A stretch of 64,000 bases of DNA from Paraliobacillus salinarum (GTDB lineage: Bacteria > Bacillota > Bacilli > Bacillales > Amphibacillaceae). A program made the position numbers and the translations under genes. The stretch is from the NCBI RefSeq assembly GCF_014083865.1, contig NZ_JACEFA010000005.1, positions 124,001 to 188,000 on the forward strand, given 5' to 3'. Shown here piece after piece: positions 20,373 to 29,673 of the stretch. Every line of letters begins with the position of its first letter. Position 1 is the first letter of the stretch. The notes under the pieces were generated by a model. That model was not told the origin of the DNA and did no database searches. It saw nothing but the letters and a program-made list of their open reading frames with translations.

Positions 20373-21551
20373 ATGTCCACGTCTGATCATGAACAAAATA
20401 ACAAAGCAGAAATGCATAACGATAATAATCAAACACATGAACAAATGAAAAAAGAAAACTTTTTGAAGCGATGTAAAGAAGCTAGTACCGTAAGGAAGAT
20501 TGTTTTCGGCCTATTATTGCTATTGTCGATAGTAATCGTTGTTGGAGGAACCTCTGGATATTTTTATGTTAAAAATGGACTTGAACCAGTAGATCCATCT
20601 GATGAATCAACGAAAACAGTAACAATACCGTTAGGATCTTCTACTTCACAAATTGCTAGTATTTTAGAAGATAATGGGATCATTTCGAATGATTTAATTT
20701 ATCGCTTTTATGTTAAGTTTAATAACGCGTCACAATTCCAAGCTGGGGAATATCAACTTTCTCCTTCAATGTCATTAAAGGAGATCACTGATAAAATACA
20801 AACAGGTGTTATTATGCAAGATCCTGTGTTTAGTGTGACGATACCAGAAGGAAAAACTTTAGAAGAGATAGCTCAACTCTATGAAACGAATGCAGAGATT
20901 GATGCAGATGAATTTATGAAAAAAATGAAAGATCAAGAATACATCAAACAATTGATTGATGCATATCCTGAAATTTTATCTGATAAGATTTTAGCAGAGG
21001 ATATACGCTATCCTTTAGAAGGGTATTTATTTGCTGCTACCTATCAATTTTATGAAAAGAATCCATCTATCGATAGTATTATTCATGATATGCTAGAGAA
21101 AACGCAGCAAGTAGTAATGGATTACTCACCACAAATAGATAAGGTAAAAGAATATAGTGTACATGAGGTATTAACATTAGCTTCACTAGTTGAAAAAGAA
21201 GCTAGAACCCAAGAAGATCGGGAACGTATTGCCGGTGTCTTCTTTAATCGTTTGAATAAAGATATGATTCTTCAAACAGATCCAACCGTGTTATACGCGT
21301 TAGGTGAGCATAAGGATCGAGTATTATACAAAGACTTAGAGGTAGAATCACCTTATAATACTTATCAAAATAAAGGATTAACACCTGGTCCTATATCCAA
21401 TTTTGGTGAAAACTCACTTGATGCAGTGCTAGACCCTGAGTCAACAAATTACCTATACTTTGTTGCTGCGCCAGATGGAGAGGTTTATTATGCTGAAACG
21501 TATGACAGACATAAGCAGTTAGTACAAGAACATCTAAGACGAAGTAAATAA
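20373..21551 (+). CDS. mltG: Endolytic murein transglycosylase MltG (YceG-like)
   Basis: MltG cuts nascent glycan strands at the outer membrane face and sets their length. From ATG 20373 the 392-residue protein has a hydrophilic cytoplasmic N-terminus, one membrane helix (about 42-68), a LysM-like region (about 85-145) and the YceG catalytic domain with ASLVEKEA, whose Glu274 is the likely catalytic residue, then NRLNKDMILQTDPTV and GLTPGPISNFG. AAGGGAGGAA lies 7 nt before the chosen start; a GTG at 20355 overlaps that ribosome site. Confidence 0.95.
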   Translation: MSTSDHEQNNKAEMHNDNNQTHEQMKKENFLKRCKEASTVRKIVFGLLLLLSIVIVVGGTSGYFYVKNGLEPVDPSDESTKTVTIPLGSSTSQIASILEDNGIISNDLIYRFYVKFNNASQFQAGEYQLSPSMSLKEITDKIQTGVIMQDPVFSVTIPEGKTLEEIAQLYETNAEIDADEFMKKMKDQEYIKQLIDAYPEILSDKILAEDIRYPLEGYLFAATYQFYEKNPSIDSIIHDMLEKTQQVVMDYSPQIDKVKEYSVHEVLTLASLVEKEARTQEDRERIAGVFFNRLNKDMILQTDPTVLYALGEHKDRVLYKDLEVESPYNTYQNKGLTPGPISNFGENSLDAVLDPESTNYLYFVAAPDGEVYYAETYDRHKQLVQEHLRRSK

Positions 21552-21640
21552 TTTAAAAAGGGAGACTTTAAACGAGTTTCCCTTATTTTCTATCCTAGTG
21601 AGCATTAAGTTGATAGGTATATACTATAGAGATAGGATGA

Positions 21641-22294
21641 ATGACAGAAATGAATAGCAAGTATTTAGAAAGTTTATTAAAAGAAACACCTGAATGGATT
21701 AAAGAACTTGAGACGTATGCGACTCTTAATCAAGTGCCAATTATGGAACCGCTAGGAATTGATTTTTTAACGCAACTAATAAGAATAAAGCAACCGAAAA
21801 AAATTTTAGAAATTGGCACTGCTATCGGGTATTCAGCATTAAGAATGCTTGAAGCGTACCCACAAACATCGATTATAACCATTGAACGTGATGAAGCGCG
21901 TTATAAACAAGCACTTATTAATTTAGAAAAATATGATCAAGCAAATAAAATCAAAGTCATATTTGGTGATGCTCTAGAAAGCGAAGAAATAGTTAGAAAT
22001 GAAGGACCTTATGATGTACTGTTTGTTGATGCAGCAAAAGGACAATATAAACGCTTTTTTGAATTGTATGCACCTATGCTTGCAAATGACGGGATCATTA
22101 TATCGGATAATGTACTATTTAAAGGTTTGGTAGCATCAGAAGAAATATCCGATGTGAAAAGAAAGAATAATTTAGTAAATAAGATTAAAGCATATAATCA
22201 ATGGTTAACTAGCCATTCGGACTATCATACATCTATTATTCCGATAGGTGATGGAGTAGCTATTACAACAAGAAAACAAAATACAACAGATTAG
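21641..22294 (+). CDS. O-methyltransferase, SAM-dependent (YrrM-like; TrmR candidate)
   Basis: The 217-residue protein is a class I SAM methyltransferase of the O-MT family: motif I ILEIGTAIGYSALRM (about 53-67), acidic IERDEARY (about 78-85), VLFVDAAKGQY (about 126-136) and IISDNVLFKG (about 150-159). B. subtilis YrrM (TrmR) in the same position methylates 5-hydroxyuridine in tRNA; that role is inferred by position and family. The start is ATG after GATAGGATGA. B. subtilis places two U32 peptidase genes between this gene and udk; here udk follows after 19 bp. Confidence 0.88.
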   Translation: MTEMNSKYLESLLKETPEWIKELETYATLNQVPIMEPLGIDFLTQLIRIKQPKKILEIGTAIGYSALRMLEAYPQTSIITIERDEARYKQALINLEKYDQANKIKVIFGDALESEEIVRNEGPYDVLFVDAAKGQYKRFFELYAPMLANDGIIISDNVLFKGLVASEEISDVKRKNNLVNKIKAYNQWLTSHSDYHTSIIPIGDGVAITTRKQNTTD

Positions 22295-22313
22295 TAAAGG
22301 GGTATGAAAGATA

Positions 22314-22949
22314 ATGAAAGAGAAACCTATTATAATTGGTGTAGCGGGTGGTTCAGGTTCAGGTAAAACGTCTGTCACTCGATCAATTTGTCAACGATTT
22401 GCAGACAAGACCATTTTGGTGCTTGAACAAGATTATTATTACAAAGACCAATCACATCTACCTTTTGAGGAGAGATTACAAACAAACTATGATCATCCCT
22501 TTGCTTTTGATAACGATTTGTTAATCGAACATGTCAATCAATTGATTCAGCATCAAGCAATTGAAAAACCAATCTATGATTACAAACGTCATACGAGATC
22601 TAAAGACGTGTTAGAAGTTGAGCCGAAAGAAGTAATTATTTTAGAGGGAATACTTATTTTAGAAGACCCACGGTTAGTTGATCTAATGGATATTAAGGTG
22701 TATGTAGATACAGATGCAGATGTTAGAATTATCCGCCGACTGCTTAGAGATATAAAAGAAAGAGGGAGAACAATTGATTCTGTGATCGACCAATATATTA
22801 ATGTCGTTCGTCCAATGCATTTACAGTTCGTTGAGCCAACAAAGCGTTATGCAGATATAATTATTCCTGAGGGCGGAGAAAATCATGTTGCAATTGATTT
22901 GATGGCGACAAAAATTCAAACGATTTTAAATCGAAAAGAAAATAACTAG
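22314..22949 (+). CDS. udk: Uridine kinase
   Basis: Udk phosphorylates uridine and cytidine in pyrimidine salvage. The 211-residue product has the P-loop GGSGSGKT (12-19), the [17 protein letters not shown] motif (about 40-56), the [12 protein letters not shown] segment and the lid [13 protein letters not shown] (about 141-153). The ATG lies behind AAAGGGGTATG. It appears to be cotranscribed with the upstream methyltransferase. Confidence 0.97.
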   Translation: MKEKPIIIGVAGGSGSGKTSVTRSICQRFADKTILVLEQDYYYKDQSHLPFEERLQTNYDHPFAFDNDLLIEHVNQLIQHQAIEKPIYDYKRHTRSKDVLEVEPKEVIILEGILILEDPRLVDLMDIKVYVDTDADVRIIRRLLRDIKERGRTIDSVIDQYINVVRPMHLQFVEPTKRYADIIIPEGGENHVAIDLMATKIQTILNRKENN

Positions 22950-23117
22950 TACTTAATAAACTAACTATTGAAAAATTCTCTAAAATCTGCCATAGTATTG
23001 GTTAGTACATTTATTAACCGTTTACTTTTCAATAAGTGAATAGGTATATTTCTTTCTTTGTAAGAATAAATATCAGAAAAATACTTGAAAAAGGTTTGGA
23101 TTAAAGGAGTGTAACTT

Positions 23118-23594
23118 ATGGCTATAGAAAAAAGCTATTATATGACACAAGAAGGTAAAGAAAAATTAGAAAAAGAATTACATGATTTGAAAACAATAAA
23201 ACGTCAAGAAGTGGTAGAACGGATTAAAGTTGCTAGAGACTTTGGTGACCTATCTGAGAACTCTGAATATGATGCAGCAAAAGATGAACAAGCTTTTGTG
23301 GAATCTAGAATTGGCCAAGTCGAAAACATGATCCGTAATGCGGTTATTATCGAAAATAATGATCAAAATCCTAATGTCGTTTCATTAGGAAAATCAGTTA
23401 CCTTTAAAGAATTACCTGATGGTGACGAGGAAACCTATATGATTGTAGGTAGTGCAGAGGCTGATCCTTTCGAGGGGAAAATATCGAATGATTCACCAAT
23501 CGCTAAAAGCTTACTTGGCTGTGAAATTGGTCATGAAGTGACTGTACCGACACCTGCTGGAGACATGCATGTTAAAATTATAAGTGTTGACTAA
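23118..23594 (+). CDS. greA: Transcription elongation factor GreA
   Basis: GreA enters the secondary channel of RNA polymerase and stimulates cleavage of backtracked RNA. The 158-residue protein has the N-terminal coiled coil with the acidic tip [13 protein letters not shown] (43-55; Asp44 and Glu47 are the catalytic pair) and the C-terminal FKBP-like domain from about residue 80. Start ATG with AAAGGAGTG upstream. It is followed by a strong terminator. Confidence 0.98.
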   Translation: MAIEKSYYMTQEGKEKLEKELHDLKTIKRQEVVERIKVARDFGDLSENSEYDAAKDEQAFVESRIGQVENMIRNAVIIENNDQNPNVVSLGKSVTFKELPDGDEETYMIVGSAEADPFEGKISNDSPIAKSLLGCEIGHEVTVPTPAGDMHVKIISVD

Positions 23595-23598
23595 TTAA

Positions 23599-23627
23599 GA
23601 ACTTGGCATATTGCCAAGTTCTTTTAT
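23599..23627 (+). terminator. Intrinsic terminator after greA
   Basis: GAACTTGGCA and TGCCAAGTTC form a perfect 10-bp stem with a 3-nt loop, followed by TTTT. Confidence 0.9.
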
Positions 23628-23735
23628 CCATAAGTATGAATAACGTTAATAAGCGTTCTTTATGGATAGGACAAGCATAGTATAAAGAAGTTAGATTACT
23701 CTAACTAAAATAATAATAATCAGGGAGGGAGAAAT

Positions 23736-24449
23736 ATGCCGGAAGAATATGATTACCATTTAAGTAGAACAAATCGTTTTGAAAAACGTCGAAAAAACAA
23801 AAAATTACTTATTATATTTAGTATTAGTGCAGCAGTGATTCTCTTGTTGTTTTTTACTGTTCAATTAATAACTGGTGATCCTGCAGAAGAACAATCTGCT
23901 CAAAATGATCAACAGCCAGTACAAGACAGTGAACAAACAGAGCAAGCAAACCAATCGGATATTGACGGATTAGAAGATAAAGATAACGCTGATAAAGAAC
24001 AATCAGATGAAGAGTCAACCATTCGTAATGATGAAGCAGAAGCTAATTCTAATTCAAATGTAAAATTAGAAAAAGTGGAAACCGATGATGAGCTAGTGGT
24101 GAATGCATATACTGGAGATTGGAGCCCTATACCGACTGAGCAATCAGGACCTCATGAAATTTCTTGGGAACAGGAATCACAGGACTGGGAGGAAATGATG
24201 GAAGCTGCTACTTTGGCTACAGGTGTCACACAAGAAGACATGTCTTATTTATGGGTATCAGGTGATGGTCCGCAAAAGGTAGTTGCAACATTTTCAAATA
24301 AGGCAGAATCTGAACATTACCGTGTGTATTTATCTTGGATTGAAAATGAAGGATGGCAGCCTCAAAGAGTGGATGAATTAAAAGAAAATGATCAGAGACA
24401 CCGATTCAATTCAGATGAATCATCCGAAGAAGAATCAACTGAAGAATAG
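23736..24449 (+). CDS. yrrS: YrrS family membrane-anchored protein (DUF1510)
   Basis: The 237-residue protein has a basic cytoplasmic N-terminus (about 1-27), one membrane helix (about 28-46), a long Gln/Asp/Glu-rich disordered region (50-120) and a folded C-terminal domain (about 120-215) with [20 protein letters not shown], characteristic of DUF1510. B. subtilis YrrS stands at the same place and is linked to a sigma-E-dependent or cell-wall context; its exact job is unclear. The C-terminus is highly acidic. ATG lies behind AGGGAGGGAG. Confidence 0.85.
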   Translation: MPEEYDYHLSRTNRFEKRRKNKKLLIIFSISAAVILLLFFTVQLITGDPAEEQSAQNDQQPVQDSEQTEQANQSDIDGLEDKDNADKEQSDEESTIRNDEAEANSNSNVKLEKVETDDELVVNAYTGDWSPIPTEQSGPHEISWEQESQDWEEMMEAATLATGVTQEDMSYLWVSGDGPQKVVATFSNKAESEHYRVYLSWIENEGWQPQRVDELKENDQRHRFNSDESSEEESTEE

Positions 24450-24462
24450 AGGAGAGTCTAAA

Positions 24463-25158
24463 TTGAAAATAGGTATTATAGGTGCAATGGATGAGGAAAT
24501 AACATTATTAAGAAATAAAATGACAATACACGATGAGGTAACGATCGCTAACTGTAGATTTATTGAAGGTGAATTAGAAAATAAAGATATTGTTCTTTTA
24601 CAATCAGGTATAGGTAAAGTAAACGCCGCGATGGCAACTACTATATTACACGAGCGATATAAGCCAAGCCATATTATTAACACAGGCTCAGCTGGTGGTT
24701 TTGATGAAAAATTACAGGTTGGTGATTTAGTAATCGGCAATGAGGTAACACATCATGATGTAGATGTGACTGCTTTTGATTATGTTTATGGCCAAGTTCC
24801 TGGTATGCCAGCACGTTATTTAGCGAATGAACAATTAATGGAATATACAGAAGCAGCGATTAATGATTTTACCGATTTGAATCAATGTAAGCGCGGATTA
24901 ATTGCGACGGGTGATTCTTTTATGAGTGATTCCAATAGAGTGGCATTTGTTAGAGAGACCTTCCCTAATCTTATTGCTGCGGAGATGGAAGCTGCTGCCA
25001 TTGCACAAGTTTGTCATCAATACGAAACACCATTTGTTGTTATTAGAGCTTTGTCAGATATTGCTGGTAAAGAATCGTCTATTTCATTTGATGCATTTTT
25101 GCAAACAGCAGCAAAACATGCCTCAGAATTAATTATAAAAGTACTACAAAAAATGTAG
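24463..25158 (+). CDS. mtnN: 5'-methylthioadenosine/S-adenosylhomocysteine nucleosidase
   Basis: MtnN removes adenine from MTA and SAH, products of SAM use, and so belongs to methyl-cycle recycling. From TTG 24463 the 231-residue protein begins [12 protein letters not shown] with Glu12 as the catalytic-site acid, has [11 protein letters not shown] (near 50-60), [13 protein letters not shown] (about 170-182) and [11 protein letters not shown] (about 192-202), where the Asp is the general acid. AGAGGAG lies 8 nt before TTG; the longer frame overlaps yrrS. In B. subtilis methyltransferase yrrT precedes it and mccA-mccB follow; neither is present here. Confidence 0.97.
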   Translation: MKIGIIGAMDEEITLLRNKMTIHDEVTIANCRFIEGELENKDIVLLQSGIGKVNAAMATTILHERYKPSHIINTGSAGGFDEKLQVGDLVIGNEVTHHDVDVTAFDYVYGQVPGMPARYLANEQLMEYTEAAINDFTDLNQCKRGLIATGDSFMSDSNRVAFVRETFPNLIAAEMEAAAIAQVCHQYETPFVVIRALSDIAGKESSISFDAFLQTAAKHASELIIKVLQKM

Positions 25159-25242
25159 CTCTAAAATGAATGAATTACCAGGTAACTAGTTGCCTTTACC
25201 ATGTTATGATAGTTTTATATCATAATAGAAAGGGGAGGCAAC

Positions 25243-25467
25243 ATGGAGCAAGCGATCATAGATCGAGTAATTGATTATAGCCGCTTTACTTTTGTGCTTC
25301 TCATTTTAAGTGCATATTTGTATGCCGGAATGTTAATTCAATTATATATAAGACAAACAACAGAACATACCAGCTTCATTGTTTATTTACTGGTGTTATG
25401 TTTATTGGGAGCATGTTTTTTTGCAATGAAGATAAATAGGTTGAGTCATAAAAACGATGTCATGTAA
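25243..25467 (+). CDS. Small membrane protein, YrhC-like
   Basis: The 74-residue protein has two membrane helices (about 15-34 and 45-61), a DYSRFTFVLLILSAYLY segment typical of the YrhC family, and a basic C-terminus. Its ATG follows AAAGGGGAGG. In B. subtilis yrhC ends the yrrT-mtnN-mccA-mccB operon; here it follows mtnN directly with the transsulfuration genes gone. Function unknown; family assignment is moderately sure. Confidence 0.78.
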   Translation: MEQAIIDRVIDYSRFTFVLLILSAYLYAGMLIQLYIRQTTEHTSFIVYLLVLCLLGACFFAMKINRLSHKNDVM

Positions 25468-25478
25468 ATAGGGTGAAG

Positions 25479-25525
25479 AATATGGAACAAATGCAACTTT
25501 ATATTTGTATTTGTTCCATATTTAC
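25479..25525. terminator. Bidirectional terminator between yrhC-like gene and sigK
   Basis: A perfect 14-bp stem (AATATGGAACAAAT with ATTTGTTCCATATT) separates two convergent genes; the AT-rich flanks can serve both strands. Confidence 0.8.
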
Positions 25526-25578
25526 ATATATTTTGATGAGTGAAATTAGAAAGTAACTGAATTTTGATGTTAGTGTGG

Positions 25579-26277
25579 TTATTTTTCTTTACGATAGTAC
25601 TCATGAAAAACTTTCATGAGAGCACGTTTTTCAATCCGTGATACATAGCTGCGTGATATGTTTAGTCTTCTTGCTATTTCCCGCTGTGTTAGTTCATCTT
25701 CGTTTGAGAGGCCATATCTACTAATAATTACCTGTTTTTCTCTTTTATCCAATATGTTTAAGTATTGTTTTATTTTTTCAACTTCCATGTTTAGTTGGAT
25801 AAATTCAACGATATCTTCATTCTCGGCTTCTAAAATATCAATTAAACTAATTTCGTTTCCTTCCTTATCCTGTCCGATGGGATCTTGCAAAGATACATCT
25901 TTCTTTGTTTTTTTTAGTGCACGTAAATGCATTAATATTTCGTTCTCTATACATCTCGCAGCATAAGTTGCTAACTTTGTTCCTTTACCTGCTGAATAAC
26001 TCTCAATTCCTTTTATTAGGCCGATTGTTCCAACAGAAATTAGATCTTCTGTATCTTCGCCGGTGTTTTCGAATTTTTTTACTATATGGGCAACTAGACG
26101 CAAATTATGTTCAATCAGCTTATTTCTTGCCTCCTCATCACCTTCTTGCATCTTTTGGATTTGTATTTGTTCCTCTTTTGGCTTGAGCGGTTGCGGGAAA
26201 GCGTGGTTTTTAACGTATGAAACAAAAAAAAGTACATCCTTCATAATAAAGGCAAGTGCACTTAAAACTACAGACAT
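25579..26277 (-). CDS. sigK: RNA polymerase sporulation sigma factor SigK (pro-sigma-K)
   Basis: Sigma-K drives late gene expression in the mother cell. The 232-residue frame is continuous: a hydrophobic pro-sequence (about residues 1-20, [20 protein letters not shown]) that is removed by SpoIVFB, region 2 ([54 protein letters not shown]) and region 4 ([23 protein letters not shown]). I use ATG 26277 because GGAGGTG lies 6 nt upstream. The gene is not split by a skin-type element. It is on the minus strand downstream of sda. Confidence 0.96.
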   Translation of the reverse strand: MSVVLSALAFIMKDVLFFVSYVKNHAFPQPLKPKEEQIQIQKMQEGDEEARNKLIEHNLRLVAHIVKKFENTGEDTEDLISVGTIGLIKGIESYSAGKGTKLATYAARCIENEILMHLRALKKTKKDVSLQDPIGQDKEGNEISLIDILEAENEDIVEFIQLNMEVEKIKQYLNILDKREKQVIISRYGLSNEDELTQREIARRLNISRSYVSRIEKRALMKVFHEYYRKEK

Positions 26278-26382
26278 AGATGCACCTCCATAAAGTATTT
26301 GGGCCATAGCCTATACTTAACTTTATGATTGTGCTTGAAGAATTGTGTCTGTCCATGATCAATATGTTTTTATCGATTAGAT

Positions 26383-26529
26383 TTAGCTAATGTTTTGATT
26401 TATATAATCAGTTTTAATGGATCTTTTACGCATCTCTTGCTCAATCAAATGAATGAAGTCAGGGTTTAATTGTAATTCATTGGCTTTGTAGTAAGACTCA
26501 ACTAATAATTCATCTGATAAATTTTGCAT
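26383..26529 (-). CDS. sda: Sporulation histidine kinase inhibitor Sda
   Basis: Sda blocks KinA autophosphorylation so that sporulation does not start while replication is perturbed. This 48-residue ORF reads [20 protein letters not shown], then [18 protein letters not shown], closely matching the helical hairpin of B. subtilis Sda. ATG is preceded by GGAGGT with a 6-nt spacer. It stands before yqeG in opposite orientation, as in B. subtilis, and DnaA-box-like sites lie 110-210 bp upstream of its start. Confidence 0.93.
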   Translation of the reverse strand: MQNLSDELLVESYYKANELQLNPDFIHLIEQEMRKRSIKTDYINQNIS

Positions 26530-26639
26530 GATCTAACCTCCATTATTATTTGATAGAATTTGTATAAGTCGTTTTCATATGCTGATGAAATAGGTTAACA
26601 TAACAGTAGCAAAATAAATTTATAGATACAAGCGATTAG

Positions 26640-26739
26640 TTATCTACATGCACCTGTAGATAACTTGTGAATAAAGTGTTCAAAAATTAAAAAAAAGATT
26701 GATTTAAAGAGTATTATTTTGTTGATAAACTTATCCACA
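26640..26739. promoter_or_regulatory. Cluster of DnaA boxes upstream of sda
   Basis: Within 100 bp are TTATCTACA (26640-26648), TGTAGATAA (26655-26663), TGTGAATAA (26666-26674) and a perfect TTATCCACA (26731-26739); TGTTGATAA at 26720-26728 is a further near match. The consensus box is TTATNCACA. The first two sites form an 11-bp inverted repeat. In B. subtilis DnaA binding controls sda, so the same control is likely here. The rest of the 380-bp gap is AT-rich with no ORF. Confidence 0.8.
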
Positions 26740-26835
26740 TGTTGAAAAAAGAGAGAAATTGTCGAACGATTTATACGGTTTTTTCTTAAAAAGATGCATA
26801 AAATAATTTTTTTGCTGTTTTTTACACAATTAGTT

Positions 26836-26864
26836 TTGAAAGAACGGTATAAATTGTTTATGAT
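26836..26864 (+). promoter_or_regulatory. Probable promoter for yqeG operon
   Basis: TTGAAA, 17-nt spacer and TATGAT lie about 45 nt before the yqeG start, the first gene of an eight-gene run. Confidence 0.55.
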
Positions 26865-26909
26865 GAATAGGTGGAAATGATGTTATAGAATACTGAGGTG
26901 AGTTAAGTC

Positions 26910-27425
26910 GTGTTAAAAAGGTTTTTACCCAATCAACATGTACAAGATGTTTTTGAAATAACACCAGCGATGTTAAAAGAAAAAGGAATCAAAGGAATTA
27001 TTACGGATTTGGATAATACGTTGGTTGCGTGGGATGTAGCTGATGCTACTCCAGAAATTATACAATGGTTTAAACAGATGGAAGATAACGGTATTCGTGT
27101 TACGATTATATCTAATAATAACGAGAAACGAGTGAAGTTGTTTTCGGAACCATTGAAAACCCCATTCGTTTACAGTGCGCGTAAACCATTAACAAAAGCT
27201 TTTAAAAAAGCGTCTAAACAAATGGAGTTATCTAAAGATGAAATTGTAGTAATCGGTGATCAATTAATGACGGATGTGTTAGGCGGTAATAGTGCTGGTT
27301 TTTACACTATACTTGTCGTACCAATTGTTCAAACGGATGGGTTCTGGACAAAATTTAATCGTCGCGTGGAACGTAGAATATTAAGCTGGATGAGAAGGAA
27401 AGGATTAATTACATGGAAAGAGTAA
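26910..27425 (+). CDS. yqeG: YqeG family HAD-IIIA phosphatase
   Basis: The 171-residue protein has the haloacid dehalogenase motifs DLDNTL (Asp33 nucleophile and Asp35, residues 33-38), IISNNNEKR (about 66-74), the Lys in ARKPLTKAF and VIGDQLMTDVLGGN (about 115-128). It probably removes phosphate from an undetermined substrate and belongs to the ribosome-linked yqeG-yqeM operon. The start is GTG with TGAGGTGAG upstream. Its end overlaps yqeH by 13 bp. Confidence 0.93.
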   Translation: MLKRFLPNQHVQDVFEITPAMLKEKGIKGIITDLDNTLVAWDVADATPEIIQWFKQMEDNGIRVTIISNNNEKRVKLFSEPLKTPFVYSARKPLTKAFKKASKQMELSKDEIVVIGDQLMTDVLGGNSAGFYTILVVPIVQTDGFWTKFNRRVERRILSWMRRKGLITWKE

Positions 27426-28516
27426 CGTATTGTCAAGGTTGTGGTGTAGGTATCCAAACAAAGGATAAACAGGAACCAGGATATGCTCCTAGTTCTGCAT
27501 TAACGAATGAAACGGTCATTTGTCAGCGATGTTTTCGACTAAAGCATTATAATGAAGTGCAGGATGTTTCATATACCGATCAAGATTTTTTGGATATGAT
27601 TAGTCAAATCGGTCAATCAAAAGGGTTAATTGTTAAGATTGTAGATATTTTTGATTTCAGTGGTAGCTTTATTAAGAGTATGCATCGACTAACTGGTAAA
27701 AACCCGATTATCTTAATAGGAAACAAAGTAGATTTGTTACCTAAATCAACGAATTTAAATCGATTAAAGCACTGGATGAAAAAAACAGCTGCTGATTTAG
27801 GCTTGGTGGTACAGGACGTGTATTTAATTTCTGCTGCTAAAGGTAAAGGAATGGAAGAAGTTAAACATGCTATTGAACATTACCGAAATGCGAATGATGT
27901 ATATGTTGTCGGTTGTACAAACGTTGGGAAGTCAACATTCATTAATCGCTTAATCAATGAAACTACAGGAACAAAGGATGCGATTACAACGTCGTATTTT
28001 CCTGGAACAACGTTAGGATTTATTGAAATACCATTAGATGAAAATACCGCACTGTTTGATACGCCTGGCGTAATCAATCGAGGACAAATGGCACATTATA
28101 TTTCAAATAAAGACTTGAAATTAATCACTCCTACGAAGGAAATAAAGCCAATTGTTCATCAGCTTCAATCGGGTCAAACCTTATTTATTGGTGGATTAGC
28201 AAGAATTGATTTTATTAAAGGTGAGAAACAACCATTTGTTTGTTATTTCGCCAATCAGCTATCAATTCATCGGACAAAGCTGGAAAATGCTGATGCATTG
28301 TATGAATCACATAAAGGGGAGTTACTTGCTCCACCAAGCAAAGAAAATCTGTCACAATTACCAGATTGGTCTACACACACATTTAAAATTACTGGAGACA
28401 AAAAAGATATTGTCATACCTGGTCTTGGTTGGATTACGTTGTCCGGTGAGCCAGCAACTGTTTCTATTCATACACCGAAAACAGTAGCTCCAGCTTTTCG
28501 AGATGCGATTATTTAA
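27413..28516 (+). CDS. yqeH: Ribosome biogenesis GTPase YqeH (circularly permuted)
   Basis: YqeH is a GTPase needed for 30S subunit assembly. The 367-residue protein opens with a four-cysteine zinc finger (Cys7, Cys10, Cys37, Cys40). The G4 motif NKVD (104-107) precedes G1 GCTNVGKS (167-174), with G3 DTPG near 221, so the G domain is circularly permuted as in the family. A C-terminal RNA-binding domain follows. ATG overlaps the yqeG end, with GAAAGGAT upstream. Confidence 0.97.
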   Translation: MERVTYCQGCGVGIQTKDKQEPGYAPSSALTNETVICQRCFRLKHYNEVQDVSYTDQDFLDMISQIGQSKGLIVKIVDIFDFSGSFIKSMHRLTGKNPIILIGNKVDLLPKSTNLNRLKHWMKKTAADLGLVVQDVYLISAAKGKGMEEVKHAIEHYRNANDVYVVGCTNVGKSTFINRLINETTGTKDAITTSYFPGTTLGFIEIPLDENTALFDTPGVINRGQMAHYISNKDLKLITPTKEIKPIVHQLQSGQTLFIGGLARIDFIKGEKQPFVCYFANQLSIHRTKLENADALYESHKGELLAPPSKENLSQLPDWSTHTFKITGDKKDIVIPGLGWITLSGEPATVSIHTPKTVAPAFRDAII

Positions 28517-28537
28517 AGAAAATTAGGGAGGGATAAA

Positions 28538-29356
28538 ATGAAATTAGGATTAATTGGTTATCCAATTCAGCATTCATTGTCCCCGTGGATTCATAAACAT
28601 TTTCTTGAACAAATTAATCAAGAGGGACAATATCAACTGTATGAAACGAGTGGAGATAAATTCTCTGAAGTTGTTGAAGAAATGAAATGCGGTGGATTAA
28701 AAGGTTTTAATGTAACGGTTCCTTATAAACAAACAATCATCCCTTACTTAGATGAGTTAGATAGTTATGCAAAGCAAATTGGTGCAGTTAACACGGTTGT
28801 TTTTGAGAATAATAAATGGATAGGGTATAATACAGACGGATTAGGATACGTTCAAGCAGTAAAAGATCAATACCCAGGATTATTTACTGGTGATAAAAAA
28901 GTGTTAATCCTTGGGGCTGGTGGAGCTGCTAGAGGTATTTTTTATGCGCTTTGCCAACAAGATTTTCAAAAAATCGATATTGCAAATCGTACAATGGAAA
29001 AAGCAATAGCATTAAAAGACCTTAACCAAAGAGAAGAGATTGAAACCGATTGTTTTACATTTGCAGAAGCTGAAATAAAGGTAAACAACTATGATCTTAT
29101 CGTACAAACAACATCTGTAGGAACAAACGAAGACTTGTCCGTTCTTTCATTAGAAAAACTAACAGATACTAGCGTTGTTAGTGATATTGTCTATCAACCT
29201 TTAACGACAACGTTTTTACAACAAGCCAAAGACAAAGGGGCAAGAATTCATCGTGGTCATACGATGCTTTTATATCAAGCGAAGTTAGCGTTTCAAAAAT
29301 GGTCAGGACAAACAGTTACTGTAACAGAATTAATGAAAGAGCTAGAAAAACAATGA
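28538..29356 (+). CDS. aroE: Shikimate dehydrogenase (NADP+)
   Basis: AroE reduces 3-dehydroshikimate in aromatic amino acid synthesis. The 272-residue protein shows the substrate-binding SLSPWIH (13-19), catalytic Lys64 in NVTVPYK, Asp100 in YNTDG and the nucleotide-binding GAGGAARG (126-133). Its presence in an operon for ribosome assembly and NAD synthesis matches B. subtilis. ATG follows AGGGAGG. Confidence 0.97.
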   Translation: MKLGLIGYPIQHSLSPWIHKHFLEQINQEGQYQLYETSGDKFSEVVEEMKCGGLKGFNVTVPYKQTIIPYLDELDSYAKQIGAVNTVVFENNKWIGYNTDGLGYVQAVKDQYPGLFTGDKKVLILGAGGAARGIFYALCQQDFQKIDIANRTMEKAIALKDLNQREEIETDCFTFAEAEIKVNNYDLIVQTTSVGTNEDLSVLSLEKLTDTSVVSDIVYQPLTTTFLQQAKDKGARIHRGHTMLLYQAKLAFQKWSGQTVTVTELMKELEKQ

Positions 29357-29372
29357 ATAAAGGATGACTAAT

Positions 29373-29663
29373 ATGTTAACAGGAAAACAAAAAAGATTTT
29401 TACGAGCAAAAGCAAATCGCTTACGTCCAATTTTTCAAGTTGGAAAAGTTGGTGTGAATGACAATATGATTGTACAAATAGAAGAAGCTTTGGAGAAAAG
29501 AGAGCTAATTAAAGTTAGCATACTTCAAAATTGTATCGAAGAAAAAGATGAAGTAGCTGAAGGGCTAGTTCAAGGTACAGGAGCAGAATTAGTACAAATT
29601 ATTGGAAACAATATTGTTTTGTATAAGGAATCAGTAGAAAACAAAACGATAGAATTGCCATAA
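29373..29663 (+). CDS. yhbY: YhbY-type CRM-domain RNA-binding protein (YqeI)
   Basis: The 96-residue protein is one CRM domain: LTGKQKRFLRAKANRLRPIF, then VGKVGVN (the GxxG-type loop region), EALEKRELIKVSILQN and a final VLYKES. Relatives associate with pre-50S particles. ATG 29373 is used because AAAGGA lies 8 nt upstream; the ATG three codons earlier overlaps that site. Confidence 0.95.
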   Translation: MLTGKQKRFLRAKANRLRPIFQVGKVGVNDNMIVQIEEALEKRELIKVSILQNCIEEKDEVAEGLVQGTGAELVQIIGNNIVLYKESVENKTIELP

Positions 29664-29673
29664 GGTGTGACAT

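Noticed and set aside
25579-26277. Possible skin-type insertion in sigK
   Set aside because: The reading frame is continuous from pro-sequence to region 4 and no recombinase gene is nearby.
26278-26382. Sigma-E-like promoter upstream of sigK (ACATATT with GACACAAT)
   Set aside because: The -10 matches only in part and the spacer is about 11 nt, too short for a sigma-E promoter.
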